A stretch of DNA of 23,443 bases from NCBI GenBank assembly GCA_035632095.1, contig DASQHM010000123.1, positions 1 to 23,443 of the forward strand, read 5' to 3'. Position numbers and translations under genes: made by a program. A model generated the notes under the pieces. The model ran no database searches, had not been told where the DNA came from, and worked only from the letters and a program-made list of their open reading frames with translations. Shown here piece by piece: positions 14,585 to 22,186 of the stretch (the first letter of the stretch is position 1; the number at the start of each line of letters is the position of its first letter). Source of the stretch: DASQHM01 sp035632095 (lineage in GTDB: Bacteria; Pseudomonadota; Alphaproteobacteria; Ferrovibrionales; Ferrovibrionaceae).

Positions 14585-14685
14585 GGCCGGCGCAAACGAC
14601 GGCGCGATTGGATGGGCATCCGGTCGCGCAAGAAAAGAGATCGCGCCGTCGCGGGCTGACGTGCGTTCGATGACAGGAGGCAACG

Positions 14686-14910
14686 ATGACAAAAGGCTTT
14701 GGCGCCGCATGGCGCCCAGCGCTCGAGCTCCGCAATGCCGCGTCGCGCCTCGGCGATGACATCTCCGGCGGCACGGCGATCGAATACGCGCTTATCTCCG
14801 GCGGCATTGCTGCCGCGATCGCGACCGCGTTGAGCGTGGTCGGCGGCGATTTGGTCAACACGTTCACGGCGATCGACAACGCGATCAAGCTCGCCGCCAG
14901 CACGAACTAG
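14686..14910 (+). CDS. Flp/Fap-type (type IVb) pilin, divergent paralogue 3
   Basis: The 74-aa prepilin has a longer leader (residues 1-28) and then GTAIEYALISGGIAAAIATALSVV, with Glu at +5 if cut after G28. The tail LVNTFTAIDNAIK echoes the other two pilins, but overall it is the most diverged. AGGAGG precedes the ATG with ideal spacing. It follows the second pilin by 101 bp and precedes a small proline-rich gene by 25 bp on the same strand. It could be a minor pilin or a second structural subunit. Confidence 0.92.
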   Translation: MTKGFGAAWRPALELRNAASRLGDDISGGTAIEYALISGGIAAAIATALSVVGGDLVNTFTAIDNAIKLAASTN

Positions 14911-14935
14911 ACTCCAGCCGGGAAACGAGGCGCCC

Positions 14936-15226
14936 ATGAGCTCCAGAACCGCCAATGCACTGGCCGCATTGAATCCGGAAATCGCCCCGGAGGCCGCGCC
15001 GCCGGTCGATCGCGATACCGCCCTCGCTATGGCCGTCGAATGCACCTTGGCGACGTCCATGGTCCTGGGCGAGCGGCCGTCGCTGCCGCCGCCGCCGAAG
15101 CCTTGGCCCGCCTGGCTCAAGCAGGAGCCGGCCGAAATCGCCGCCGCCGCCATACCCGGCGCGCCGCGAAAGGTCGTGCGCCGGATCCGGTACAAGTTTT
15201 CAATTCAGCCGGATACGTGGGAATAG
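14936..15226 (+). CDS. Small proline/alanine-rich hypothetical protein
   Basis: The 96-aa frame starts 25 bp after the third pilin, with a modest purine-rich site before the ATG. It has no signal peptide or membrane segment. Visible features are an acidic, alanine-rich N-terminal half, a proline block PSLPPPPKPWPAWLKQEP (~49-66), and a basic C-terminus RKVVRRIRYKFSIQPDTWE. I do not recognise a family. Position suggests cotranscription with the pilins, so a role linked to them is possible but unproven. The tryptophans and ordered charge pattern favour a real gene. Confidence 0.6.
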   Translation: MSSRTANALAALNPEIAPEAAPPVDRDTALAMAVECTLATSMVLGERPSLPPPPKPWPAWLKQEPAEIAAAAIPGAPRKVVRRIRYKFSIQPDTWE

Positions 15227-15325
15227 CGGGCGTCCCAGGCGCGGCGGCTCGGCCTAACCGGTGAGCGCGGGGCATTCCTTCACGCGCCGCAACTCCGGCG
15301 ACGGCCGCTCATCGCGCGAGCCGCT

Positions 15326-15721
15326 TCAGCCCTTGGCGAAGTACCGCTTCATGGGCTCGAAATAATTGTCCTGCCAGCCGCCGTCGCGATAGCTGGTGTG
15401 GCCATCGGGCACGTTGCTGTGGCGCACGCTGATTCGCGTGCCGCCCGCGACCTCATCGAACCGAACCTCGATCTGCGAATCCGCGTCGGCCTCCGTGAAC
15501 TTCGAGGTCCGCCACGATTGCACGATGCGGTGCGGCGGTTCGAGCGTCAGCGTCTTGCCGCGGATGTAACCGTCCCAAGCCGTGAACGCGCCGCCGACTT
15601 CGGCGCGTATCTTCGCCGGGCTGCCGGTCATGGCGCCGTGCCGCTTGCTGTCGAGCCAGGCGTCATAGACCGCTTTCGGTTTCGCCGGAACGATATCCGA
15701 CACCGTGAAGGCGAAGGGCAT
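15326..15721 (-). CDS. SRPBCC-domain protein (AHSA1/START-like)
   Basis: The 131-aa protein shows the activator-of-Hsp90/SRPBCC pattern: VSDIVPAKPKAVYDAWLD (7-24), VGGAFTAWDGYIRGKTLTLEPPHRIVQSWR (~42-71), the strand T.I.VRHSNVPDGHTSYRDGGWQDNYFEPMKRYF, and a C-terminal helix. Members form a helix-grip pocket for small hydrophobic ligands. The start lies 10 bp after the DUF899 gene stop on the same strand, so the two form an operon. Such genes are often paired with ArsR repressors, but none lies beside this pair. The ligand is unknown. Confidence 0.92.
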   Translation of the reverse strand: MPFAFTVSDIVPAKPKAVYDAWLDSKRHGAMTGSPAKIRAEVGGAFTAWDGYIRGKTLTLEPPHRIVQSWRTSKFTEADADSQIEVRFDEVAGGTRISVRHSNVPDGHTSYRDGGWQDNYFEPMKRYFAKG

Positions 15722-15731
15722 GGCGGACGTC

Positions 15732-16301
15732 TCAGCCGTATTTGTATTTCGGTTCCCAGTCGCCGGCGCCGCCCGGCAGCAGGCCGAGGAAATGCCAGAC
15801 CGAGCAGAACTCGTCGCCGGGGCCGAAGCCGGTGTCGGACACGCGATAGATCTTGCCGTCGCGCTTTTCGAACACGGAGACGCCCGGATGCCAGTTGCCG
15901 CCCTCGCGATAGCCCATGTCGGCGGCGAAGCTGCCTTCGGCCGATGACACCATCTCGAAGCGCCAATTGCGCGAGGCCTTGAACTTCTGCTGGTTGGCGG
16001 GGTCGTCGGGCGAGGCGATGACGAAAGCGGCCCGGCTTTGCAGATGCGGCAGCACGCCGTTGAAGCCGTCGGCCCAAAGCGTGCAGTAGCGGCATCCGGC
16101 GCCCATGTTGTGAATGACGAACAGGTGCGTCTTGTCGCCGAACAACTCGGAAAGCCGGCGCTTGCCGCCGGCGGCAGCGAACTCGTAGTCCTTCACCGGC
16201 TCCGGCTCAACGTCCTGCTGTACCGAACGCATCTTCTCGCGCAGCTCGTTGATCTGCCGGCGATAGCCGCTCAGCTTTTCCGATGCTTCCTGGTAGCGCA
16301 T
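15732..16301 (-). CDS. DUF899 thioredoxin-like protein
   Basis: The 189-aa protein belongs to DUF899, a thioredoxin-fold family. The recognisable core is HLFVIHNMGAGCRYCTLWADGFNG (59-82), with a C70-x-x-C73 pair followed by AFVIASPD and a C-terminal block with GVSVF, ISVSDTG-like KIYRVSDTG, FCSVWHFLGLLP and a tyrosine-rich end. It is probably cytoplasmic and may act in thiol redox chemistry, but no reaction is established. AAAGGAG lies about eight bases before ATG 16301. It heads an operon with the SRPBCC gene, behind two tandem dyads at 16362-16396. Confidence 0.92.
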   Translation of the reverse strand: MRYQEASEKLSGYRRQINELREKMRSVQQDVEPEPVKDYEFAAAGGKRRLSELFGDKTHLFVIHNMGAGCRYCTLWADGFNGVLPHLQSRAAFVIASPDDPANQQKFKASRNWRFEMVSSAEGSFAADMGYREGGNWHPGVSVFEKRDGKIYRVSDTGFGPGDEFCSVWHFLGLLPGGAGDWEPKYKYG

Positions 16302-16361
16302 GGCATCGCTCCTTTCGTGATCCGCCGCGGCCTGCGGATTCCGGCGCAGCGGATTGATCGC

Positions 16362-16396
16362 TCAACAAGATGGTTGAGAGTCAACAACTGTGTTGA
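16362..16396. promoter_or_regulatory. Two tandem TCAAC-N6-GTTGA operator dyads
   Basis: TCAAC-aagatg-GTTGA (16362-16377) and TCAAC-aactgt-GTTGA (16381-16396) are two copies of the same 5+5 dyad with N6 spacers, 19 bp apart, about two helix turns. They stand 60-95 bp upstream of the DUF899 start. The pattern is that of a dimeric repressor (ArsR- or TetR-like) binding side by side at the DUF899-SRPBCC promoter. The regulator is not encoded next to it. Confidence 0.7.
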
Positions 16397-16505
16397 TTGG
16401 AAGTCAAGAGCCGGCGGCGGCCGAGCCGGGGCGGCGTCCAAGCAGTTGCCGCAAAAGGAAACGCCGGGCCGCCCTGTCGCGGCCCGGCGCTGTCGGTGCG
16501 TCGTT

Positions 16506-17537
16506 TTACGCGGCCGCGCGCCGGCGGATCGTCGCCATGCCGAGCAGGCCCGCGCCCAGCACCAGCAAGGTCGCCGGCTCCGGGACCGCTTCGATCAATC
16601 CTTGGCCCCATGCCTGTTGCACCTGCGCCGTGGGATGGATGGCGTCCCAGAACAGGAACTTGCTGAACAGGATGGTGTTGGTCTGGGCATCGAAGCAGTT
16701 GGCGTTCGGGGTGAAGTTGCCTTTCAGGCACGGATCGGTGGTGTTGGTGATGCCGAGCGCCGCCGCGTTGTTCGCCACGTCGGTCGAGAACGCGAAGAAA
16801 TCGAACAGCGTCAGCTCCACCGTCGGATTTGCCGCCCTGAGTTGGGCGATGGCTGTCGCCAGGAGCTGGTTGTACAGAATGGAATCCGCCGTCGCCAGCG
16901 CCGCCTGGCCCGCCGGGCTTTGCTGGGTGAATTCGGGAATGCCGCCGACGTTGCCGACGTTCGGCACCAGGATGTGGACCGCGCCCTTGTTGATCAATGT
17001 CTGGATATTGGCTTTGACCGCGTTCACGGCGCTGGTGATCAGCGAGGCGTTGTTGCTATGCGCGGCGGTGCGCACGTCGTTGCCGCCTATGAAGACCGTG
17101 TAGAGCGCATTCGGATCCGCCACGCCGCCGCCGCCCGGCCGCGCCAGGAAGCCGTTCACCTGATCGGTCAGATCGCCATTTCCCGGCTGGAACGCGCGTG
17201 CGCCCGCAATGGCGTAGTTGGTGCCGAACTGAAAGCCCGGTCCGAACAGATTGTGGGTGTCCTGGAATCCGTTCACGAACAGCGAGGGCCGCTCCGGACC
17301 AAGTCCGAATTTCTCCGACAGATAATCCACGGCCACTTGCCCGTTGGTGACGCGATCGTTGAAGAACGGCGGATTGGGAAAGTTCGCGCCTTGGATCTCG
17401 GCGAGATTTCCGGTGTCCGACAGGCTGTCGCCGAAGACAAACACCGCATCGACTGCGCCGGCGCCGGCGGGTGTTGCGGCCGTCAGGAAAAGCAATCCGG
17501 CAGCCGTGACAGCGGCAGCGAAGCTGCGAACCATCAT
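16506..17537 (-). CDS. Secreted GDSL/SGNH hydrolase with PEP-CTERM sorting tail
   Basis: The 343-aa protein has a signal peptide (1-~27, ending AGAGA) and the SGNH esterase blocks: block I FGDSLSDTGN (35-44, nucleophile S38), block III GGND (151-154) and block V DAIHPT (298-303, D298 and H301). It resembles autotransporter/thermolabile-hemolysin-like lipases and esterases. The C-terminus is a clear PEP-CTERM signal: VPEP (318-321), the hydrophobic stretch ATLLVLGAGLLGMAT, then IRRR. Exosortase would recognise this and anchor or release the enzyme at the envelope. ATG 17537 has GGGGAGGA upstream. It stands alone, with no exosortase gene in the window. Confidence 0.94.
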   Translation of the reverse strand: MMVRSFAAAVTAAGLLFLTAATPAGAGAVDAVFVFGDSLSDTGNLAEIQGANFPNPPFFNDRVTNGQVAVDYLSEKFGLGPERPSLFVNGFQDTHNLFGPGFQFGTNYAIAGARAFQPGNGDLTDQVNGFLARPGGGGVADPNALYTVFIGGNDVRTAAHSNNASLITSAVNAVKANIQTLINKGAVHILVPNVGNVGGIPEFTQQSPAGQAALATADSILYNQLLATAIAQLRAANPTVELTLFDFFAFSTDVANNAAALGITNTTDPCLKGNFTPNANCFDAQTNTILFSKFLFWDAIHPTAQVQQAWGQGLIEAVPEPATLLVLGAGLLGMATIRRRAAA

Positions 17538-17658
17538 TGGTACGTCCTCCCCTAGAGCGGTTCAAAACGCGGCGCGGCATTCCGCACTGTTTTGGCCGCG
17601 ACGCTTCCACGGGGAGTTAGAAAGCGAAATTCATGCCATCGCGTCGGCACGCGACCAA

Positions 17659-17676
17659 CTGGCGGTTTTCCGCCAG
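17659..17676. repeat. 7-bp hairpin with TTTT loop upstream of the GDSL gene
   Basis: CTGGCGG (17659-17665), TTTT, CCGCCAG (17670-17676) form a perfect short stem in the 269-bp gap 17538-17806. This gap separates the upstream Mo-hydroxylase gene from the GDSL gene, both on the minus strand. It may contribute to termination of the former. Function unproven. Confidence 0.35.
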
Positions 17677-17806
17677 ATGCGGAATGAAAATTCACACCGC
17701 CCGGCCGCAAAATGCGTCGAATACCTGTACATCGATTCGCGCGATGTTAAGTATTGTGACACACGTTTTGATCACAAAAGCGTGAGCTTGCTCGCGCGCC
17801 GGGTTT

Positions 17807-20128
17807 TCACCCGGCCGCCCGGATGGCCTGCCAAATCCTGTGCGGCGTGGCGGGCATGTCGAGGGTAGCCGCGCCGATCGGCGCCAGTGCATCGCTGACG
17901 GCGTTCATCACCGCGCCGAGCGCGCCGACCGAACCGGCTTCGCCGGCGCCCTTGATGCCGAGCACGTTGGTGGTGCAAGGCACGCCGTTGAAGTCGACGC
18001 GGAAGTTCGGCAGGTCGCCGGCGCGCGGCATCGCATAGTCCATGTAGGAGCCGGCGAGGAGCTGGCCGCTCTCGGCATCGAAACGTCCGTCTTCCATCAA
18101 GGCCTGGCCGATGCCTTGCGCGATGCCGCCGTGAATCTGGCCTTCGACGATCAGCGGGTTGACCACTTTGCCGAAGTCGTCCACCACGGTGTAACGCACG
18201 ATCTCGGTCGCGCCCGTGTCGCGATCGATCTCCAGCTCGCAGACATGGCAGCCGTTCGGGTAGGTGTTGGCGTGGCTGGTGCTCTTGCCGATGTCGTCGA
18301 GCGCGTTGGGCAGGTCCGGCGGCAGATTGCGCGCCTCGCGCGTGCGCCGCGCCAGATCCAGGATGCCGATTCCGCGGTCGGTGCCGGCGATCGCAAAACG
18401 GCCGTCGGCGAACTCTATGTCGCGTTCCGCCGCCTCGAGAAAATGACCGGCGAGTTTCTTGCCCTTCGAGATGATCTTGTCGGAGACATCGACGAGCGCG
18501 GTTCCGGCCAGCATCAACGTCTTGGCGCCGCCGGTGCCGCCGCCTTGCTTCATTTCGTCGCTGTCGCCGAAAATGAAGTCGATGGCATCGAAGGGCACAC
18601 CGAGCCGGTCTTCGAGAATCTGCGCGAACGCGGTCTCGTGACCCTGGCCCGACGGCCCGGTGCCGATGCGCATGCTGACGCGGCCTTCCGGCGTGAAGCG
18701 GATGTCCGCCGCCTCCTGCGGCATGTTGGCGGTCACCTCCATGTAGTAGGACATGCCGATGCCGGAGAGCTTGCCGCGCTTCGCCGCCGCCGCGCGCCGC
18801 GCCTCGAAGCCGGACCATTCGGCGCGCTTGAGCGCCAGCTCCATGTTGGTGGTGAAGTCGCCGGAATCGTAGCGCGCGATCAGCGGCGTCTGATACGGCA
18901 TGGCGGACTTAGGGACGAAATTGCGCCGGCGGATTTCGTCGCGGGCAAGCCCGGTCTCGCGCGCCGCGGCGTCCACCAGGCGTTCGAGGATATACGACGT
19001 CTCCGGCCGGCCGGCGCCGCGGTAGGCGTCGACCCAGACCGTGTTGGTGAACACCGCGCGCACGCTCACGAAGGCGGCGGGAATGCGGTAGGCGCCGGTC
19101 AGGAGCCGGAAGCCCGCGATGGTCGCGATCACCAATGAGAAGTACGAGAGATAAGCGCCCATATTGGCATGGGTCTCGGCGCGGATGGCGAGGAAGCGCG
19201 CGTCCTTGTCGAGCGCCAGTTCCGCATGCACATGCTGCTCGCGCCCTTGCGTATCGGTGAGGAACGCCTCCTGCCGGTCGCTGGTCCATTTGACCGGGCG
19301 GCCGAGGTTCTTCGCCGCCCACGGCACCAGCGTGTTTTCGGGGAAGTCGAAGCCCTTCATGCCGAAACTGCCGCCCACGTCGGGCGTGATGACGCGCACC
19401 TTGTCCTCGGGCACGCGCAGGTTCTTGGCAATGTTGCGCCGCCCGGCGAATACGCCCTGGGTGCCGAGGTACACGGTGTAGCGTCCCGACGCCGCGTCGT
19501 ATTCGGCGATCACGCCGCGCGCCTCGATGGAGTTGACCACCACGCGATTGATGGCGAGGTCGATCTTCACCACCTTCGCCGCGCCGGCGAAGGCCGCGTC
19601 GGTGGCTTTCGGATCGCCGAAGCCCCAATCGAGCGAGACGTTGTTCTTCGCCGCTTCATGCAGGACCGGCGCGCCGGGCTTCACCGCCTCGAGCGGGTCG
19701 ACGACGGAAGGCAGGATCTCGTAATCGACCTCGATTCGCTCCGCGCCGTCGCGCGCCTGTTCGAGCGTTTCGGCGACCACCATTGCCACGGCATCGCCGA
19801 CATGCCGCACGCGGTCGCCGGCGAGTTGCGCGCGGCCGGGATTGGCGTAATCCGTGCCGTCGCGGTTCTTGAGCGGCGCCACGCATTTGATGACGTCCAG
19901 GTTCGCCGCGGCCACATCGGCGTAAGTATAGATGGCGAGCACGCCGGGGCTGCGCCTGGCGGCGGCCGCGTCGACCGATTTGATGCGCGCATGGGCATGG
20001 GGCGAGCGCAAGAAAACCGCATGTGCCTGGTTCGGCCGTTCGATATCGGCGGTGAAACGCCCGGTCCCGGTGATGAAACGCACGTCTTCCTTGCGGCGGA
20101 CCGATTGTCCAATGCCGAACTGACCCAA
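17807..20128 (-). CDS. Xanthine dehydrogenase-family molybdopterin-binding subunit (orphan)
   Basis: The protein has 773 aa when started at TTG 20128, five bases after an ideal AGGAGG; it then begins MGQFGIGQSVRRKEDVRFITGTG, the normal N-terminus of this family. The frame extends 48 codons upstream to an ATG, but that part is not family-like. Recognisable parts are DVGGSFGMKG (~251-260), AYRGAGRPE (~368-376), the position of CO dehydrogenase's AYRCSFR (so not a true CO dehydrogenase), TGPSGQGHET and the catalytic glutamate in KGAGEAG (E730). Such subunits bind molybdenum-cytosine/pterin cofactor and hydroxylate aldehydes, purines or heterocycles. They normally need 2Fe-2S and FAD subunits, and neither is encoded beside it. 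The substrate is unknown. Confidence 0.93.
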   Translation of the reverse strand: MGQFGIGQSVRRKEDVRFITGTGRFTADIERPNQAHAVFLRSPHAHARIKSVDAAAARRSPGVLAIYTYADVAAANLDVIKCVAPLKNRDGTDYANPGRAQLAGDRVRHVGDAVAMVVAETLEQARDGAERIEVDYEILPSVVDPLEAVKPGAPVLHEAAKNNVSLDWGFGDPKATDAAFAGAAKVVKIDLAINRVVVNSIEARGVIAEYDAASGRYTVYLGTQGVFAGRRNIAKNLRVPEDKVRVITPDVGGSFGMKGFDFPENTLVPWAAKNLGRPVKWTSDRQEAFLTDTQGREQHVHAELALDKDARFLAIRAETHANMGAYLSYFSLVIATIAGFRLLTGAYRIPAAFVSVRAVFTNTVWVDAYRGAGRPETSYILERLVDAAARETGLARDEIRRRNFVPKSAMPYQTPLIARYDSGDFTTNMELALKRAEWSGFEARRAAAAKRGKLSGIGMSYYMEVTANMPQEAADIRFTPEGRVSMRIGTGPSGQGHETAFAQILEDRLGVPFDAIDFIFGDSDEMKQGGGTGGAKTLMLAGTALVDVSDKIISKGKKLAGHFLEAAERDIEFADGRFAIAGTDRGIGILDLARRTREARNLPPDLPNALDDIGKSTSHANTYPNGCHVCELEIDRDTGATEIVRYTVVDDFGKVVNPLIVEGQIHGGIAQGIGQALMEDGRFDAESGQLLAGSYMDYAMPRAGDLPNFRVDFNGVPCTTNVLGIKGAGEAGSVGALGAVMNAVSDALAPIGAATLDMPATPHRIWQAIRAAG

Positions 20129-20289
20129 GATGTCCTCCTCGCTGCCGTCGATTGCCGGCGGAATTCTATGCGCCGGCCGGGATAACGCAAAGTTGCTACT
20201 CGCTTTTCGCGCAATGGCGGCAAAAACGCTGGCGCCGTGCAATTTAGCCGTCAAGATACCGGTACTGGCCACCGAGTCGGGAAGCTGAC

Positions 20290-20595
20290 ATGCGATTGTT
20301 ACATCTCTCCGCGGCGCGGCTCAGCGCCGCCGTCATTGCGTCGGTCGTGGCGTTCTCATTGAGCGGTTGCGTCGGCCTGGTCGTAGCCGGCGCGGCCGGG
20401 GCGGGCGGGGCCGCGGGCGGCCTTGCCGTCGCCGAGGACAAGAAGCGCGAGGCGGCGCGCGACGACAATTATGTGCCGCCGGCGCAGCGCGTTCCGCCAT
20501 CGACCGACATGAGTCAGGGCGCCGCAATGCCGTCCGCGCCGCAGCCCGCGGTGACGTCCGAGCCGCTGCCGCCGCCGAACTCCGGATCGCGGTGA
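20290..20595 (+). CDS. Small lipoprotein
   Basis: The 101-aa protein has a basic N-terminus, a hydrophobic stretch and the lipobox LSGC (C27), so it would be lipid-anchored after signal peptidase II cleavage. A glycine/alanine-rich segment (VAGAAGAGGAAGGLAVA, ~32-48) follows, which may be a short membrane-associated helix. The tail is a hydrophilic proline-rich domain (PPAQRVPPSTD...PLPPPNSG). I recognise no family beyond that. GGAAGC precedes the ATG. The stop overlaps the GTG start of the aldo/keto reductase (GTGA), so they are translationally coupled. The N-terminal signal and lipobox make it credible. Confidence 0.75.
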   Translation: MRLLHLSAARLSAAVIASVVAFSLSGCVGLVVAGAAGAGGAAGGLAVAEDKKREAARDDNYVPPAQRVPPSTDMSQGAAMPSAPQPAVTSEPLPPPNSGSR

Positions 20596-21443
20596 AGCCG
20601 CCGGGGTCCATTCCGACCATCGGCTTGCCCGACGGCACGATCGTGCCGCGCCTCGGGCTCGGCACCTGGCGCATGGGCGAGAGCCGCGCGCGCCGCGCCG
20701 CGGAAGTGGCCGCACTCAAGCTCGGCATCGAACTTGGCTTCGCGCTGATCGATACGGCCGAGATGTACGGCGAGGGCGGGGCGGAGGAAATCGTCGCCGA
20801 AGCGACGGCGGGACTTCGCGACCGGATGTTCCTGGTCAGCAAAGTCTACCCGCACAATGCGTCCCGCGGCGGCGTGGTGGCCGCGTGCGAACGCAGTTTG
20901 AAACGTCTCAAGACGGACCGCCTCGATCTTTACCTGCTGCATTGGCTCGGCTCCGTGCCGCTGTCGGAGACCGTCGCCGGATTCGGCGATCTCGTTGCGG
21001 CCGGGAAAATTCGCCGCTGGGGGGTGAGCAATCTCGACGCGGGCGAAATGCGAGTGCTGTCCGAAATTGCCGGCGGCGAGGCCTGCCAGACCAACCAAGT
21101 GCTCTACAATCTGGCGCGCCGCGGCATCGAATGGGATGTGCTGCCATGGTGCCGCAAGCGGCACATGCCGGTCATGGCGTATTCGCCGCTGGACCAAGGC
21201 CGCATTCTCGACCATCGCGCCTTGAAGCGAATTGCCGCACGGTACGGCGCCACGCCGGCGCAAGTGGCGCTGAAATGGCTGATCGACAGGGAAGGCGTGT
21301 TCACCATCCCGAAGGCCGCGTCGCCGGCCCATGTGCGCGACATTCGCTCGGCCGTTTCGCTTGCGCTCGACGCCGGCGACCGGGCCGAGCTCGACAAGGC
21401 ATTCCCGCCGCCCAAGCGCGCCGCGCCGCTCGAAATGCTATGA
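20592..21443 (+). CDS. Aldo/keto reductase
   Basis: The 283-aa NADPH-dependent TIM-barrel reductase has the catalytic tetrad D54 and Y59 (FALIDTAEMYGEG), K84 (LVSKVYP) and H117 (LYLLHWLG), the family strand IRRWGVSNLD and the cofactor region IPKAASPAHVRD. It reduces aldehydes or ketones; the substrate is unknown. I use GTG 20592, overlapping the lipoprotein stop, because family likeness begins about ten residues later (IGLPDGTIVPRLGLGTWRMG). An upstream extension of the frame simply runs antiparallel through the lipoprotein gene. The PAS_5 gene follows 11 bp downstream, so the three genes look like one transcript. Confidence 0.93.
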   Translation: MKPPGSIPTIGLPDGTIVPRLGLGTWRMGESRARRAAEVAALKLGIELGFALIDTAEMYGEGGAEEIVAEATAGLRDRMFLVSKVYPHNASRGGVVAACERSLKRLKTDRLDLYLLHWLGSVPLSETVAGFGDLVAAGKIRRWGVSNLDAGEMRVLSEIAGGEACQTNQVLYNLARRGIEWDVLPWCRKRHMPVMAYSPLDQGRILDHRALKRIAARYGATPAQVALKWLIDREGVFTIPKAASPAHVRDIRSAVSLALDAGDRAELDKAFPPPKRAAPLEML

Positions 21444-21454
21444 TCAAATGAGTC

Positions 21455-21892
21455 ATGGAAATCCCGGCCGGCTCGCGCGTCAAAGGTCTGTACGATTACT
21501 GGTTGAGCAAATGCGGCGGCCGGCGCATGCCGCCCCGTGCCGCGCTCGACCCGCTCGAGATGAAGCCGTGGCTCGGCCATCTGCTGATCGTCGCGGCGCT
21601 CGATGACGGCAACGACTTCTTATACAACCTCTACGGAACGACGTTGGTGCAACTGTTCGGTTTCGAGGCGACCGGCAAGCGCGTGAGCCAGGCGGTCGCG
21701 GAAGGTTTGATTACCGAAGTGGTGCTGAACGAATATCGCAAAGTCTGCAAGTCCGGCCAGCCGCACTACATACAGCGCATGCGCTCGGCGGCGAAGCAAC
21801 ACATGACCATCGAGAAGCTGATCCTGCCGCTGTCCAACGACGGCGCCGCCGTCGACCGTCTGCTTACCGCGATCTACGCTTGCGAAGTCTGA
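21455..21892 (+). CDS. PAS_5-domain protein
   Basis: The 145-aa protein fits the alphaproteobacterial PAS_5 family (PF07310): LYDYWLSKCGGRRMPPRAALDPLEMKPWLGHLLIV (~12-46), then a PAS-like core with DFLYNLYGTTLVQLFGFEATGKRV (~54-77) and LILPLSNDGAAVDRLLTAIY near the end. It is a single domain without an output module and probably binds a ligand or a partner; no function is established. It follows the aldo/keto reductase by 11 bp on the same strand. Its 3' end faces the convergent small exported protein gene, with a hairpin at 21915-21940 between. Confidence 0.9.
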   Translation: MEIPAGSRVKGLYDYWLSKCGGRRMPPRAALDPLEMKPWLGHLLIVAALDDGNDFLYNLYGTTLVQLFGFEATGKRVSQAVAEGLITEVVLNEYRKVCKSGQPHYIQRMRSAAKQHMTIEKLILPLSNDGAAVDRLLTAIYACEV

Positions 21893-21914
21893 ACTATCGG
21901 CCGGGAAATAAGAA

Positions 21915-21940
21915 CGCCGCCCCGCATAAGCAGGGCGGCG
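21915..21940 (-). terminator. Intrinsic terminator of the small exported protein gene
   Basis: CGCCGCCC (21915-21922) and GGGCGGCG (21933-21940) form an 8-bp GC stem. Read on the minus strand it is followed by TTCTTATTT, a T-rich tail, and lies 57 nt past the stop at 21997. It also sits 23 nt after the convergent PAS_5 stop and may serve both. Confidence 0.6.
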
Positions 21941-21996
21941 AAGTGTCGCTGTGGATGGAGCGCGGCTTCGTCGGCCGCGCACCTAAGGACGTTGGA

Positions 21997-22185
21997 TCAG
22001 CCGCCGTTCCCTGTGGAGGGCGAGCCGGTCTGATCAGTTGAGGCCGTCGGGCCCGTGGCCTGATCCGAAGATGAGGCTTGGGCGGCGTGCTCCGAGCTGC
22101 ACATCGCCAAGGCGGGTGCGCTCAAGCCAAGCGATCCAAGTGCGATCGCCACGACGGCGAACAGTCCCTTAAGACTGTCAGACAT
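21997..22185 (-). CDS. Small exported Ser/Thr-rich protein
   Basis: The 62-aa protein has a good signal peptide (MSDSLKGLFAVVAIALGSLG, cut after APALA ~27), leaving a short mature part beginning MCSSEH and rich in Ser, Thr, Gly and Ala (TGPTASTDQTGSPSTGNGG). I recognise no family. ATG 22185 is fixed by an exceptional ribosome site: AAAGGAGGTGATCC runs up to one base before the ATG, complementary to essentially the whole 16S rRNA 3' tail. The 33-codon upstream extension of the frame passes through this site and is rejected. It has its own terminator, so it is likely a highly translated monocistronic gene. Confidence 0.8.
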   Translation of the reverse strand: MSDSLKGLFAVVAIALGSLGLSAPALAMCSSEHAAQASSSDQATGPTASTDQTGSPSTGNGG

Positions 22186-22186
22186 C

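Noticed and set aside
16038..17555. Plus-strand 505-codon frame
   Set aside because: Antisense to DUF899 and the GDSL hydrolase, both of which have family motifs and ribosome sites.
17754..17775. TGTGA ... TCACA, CRP/FNR-like site
   Set aside because: The half sites are about 12 bp apart rather than 6, so the match to a CRP-type operator is not credible.
17807..20128. Aerobic CO dehydrogenase large subunit (CoxL)
   Set aside because: The active-site loop is AYRGAGR, not the AYRCSFR of true CO dehydrogenases.
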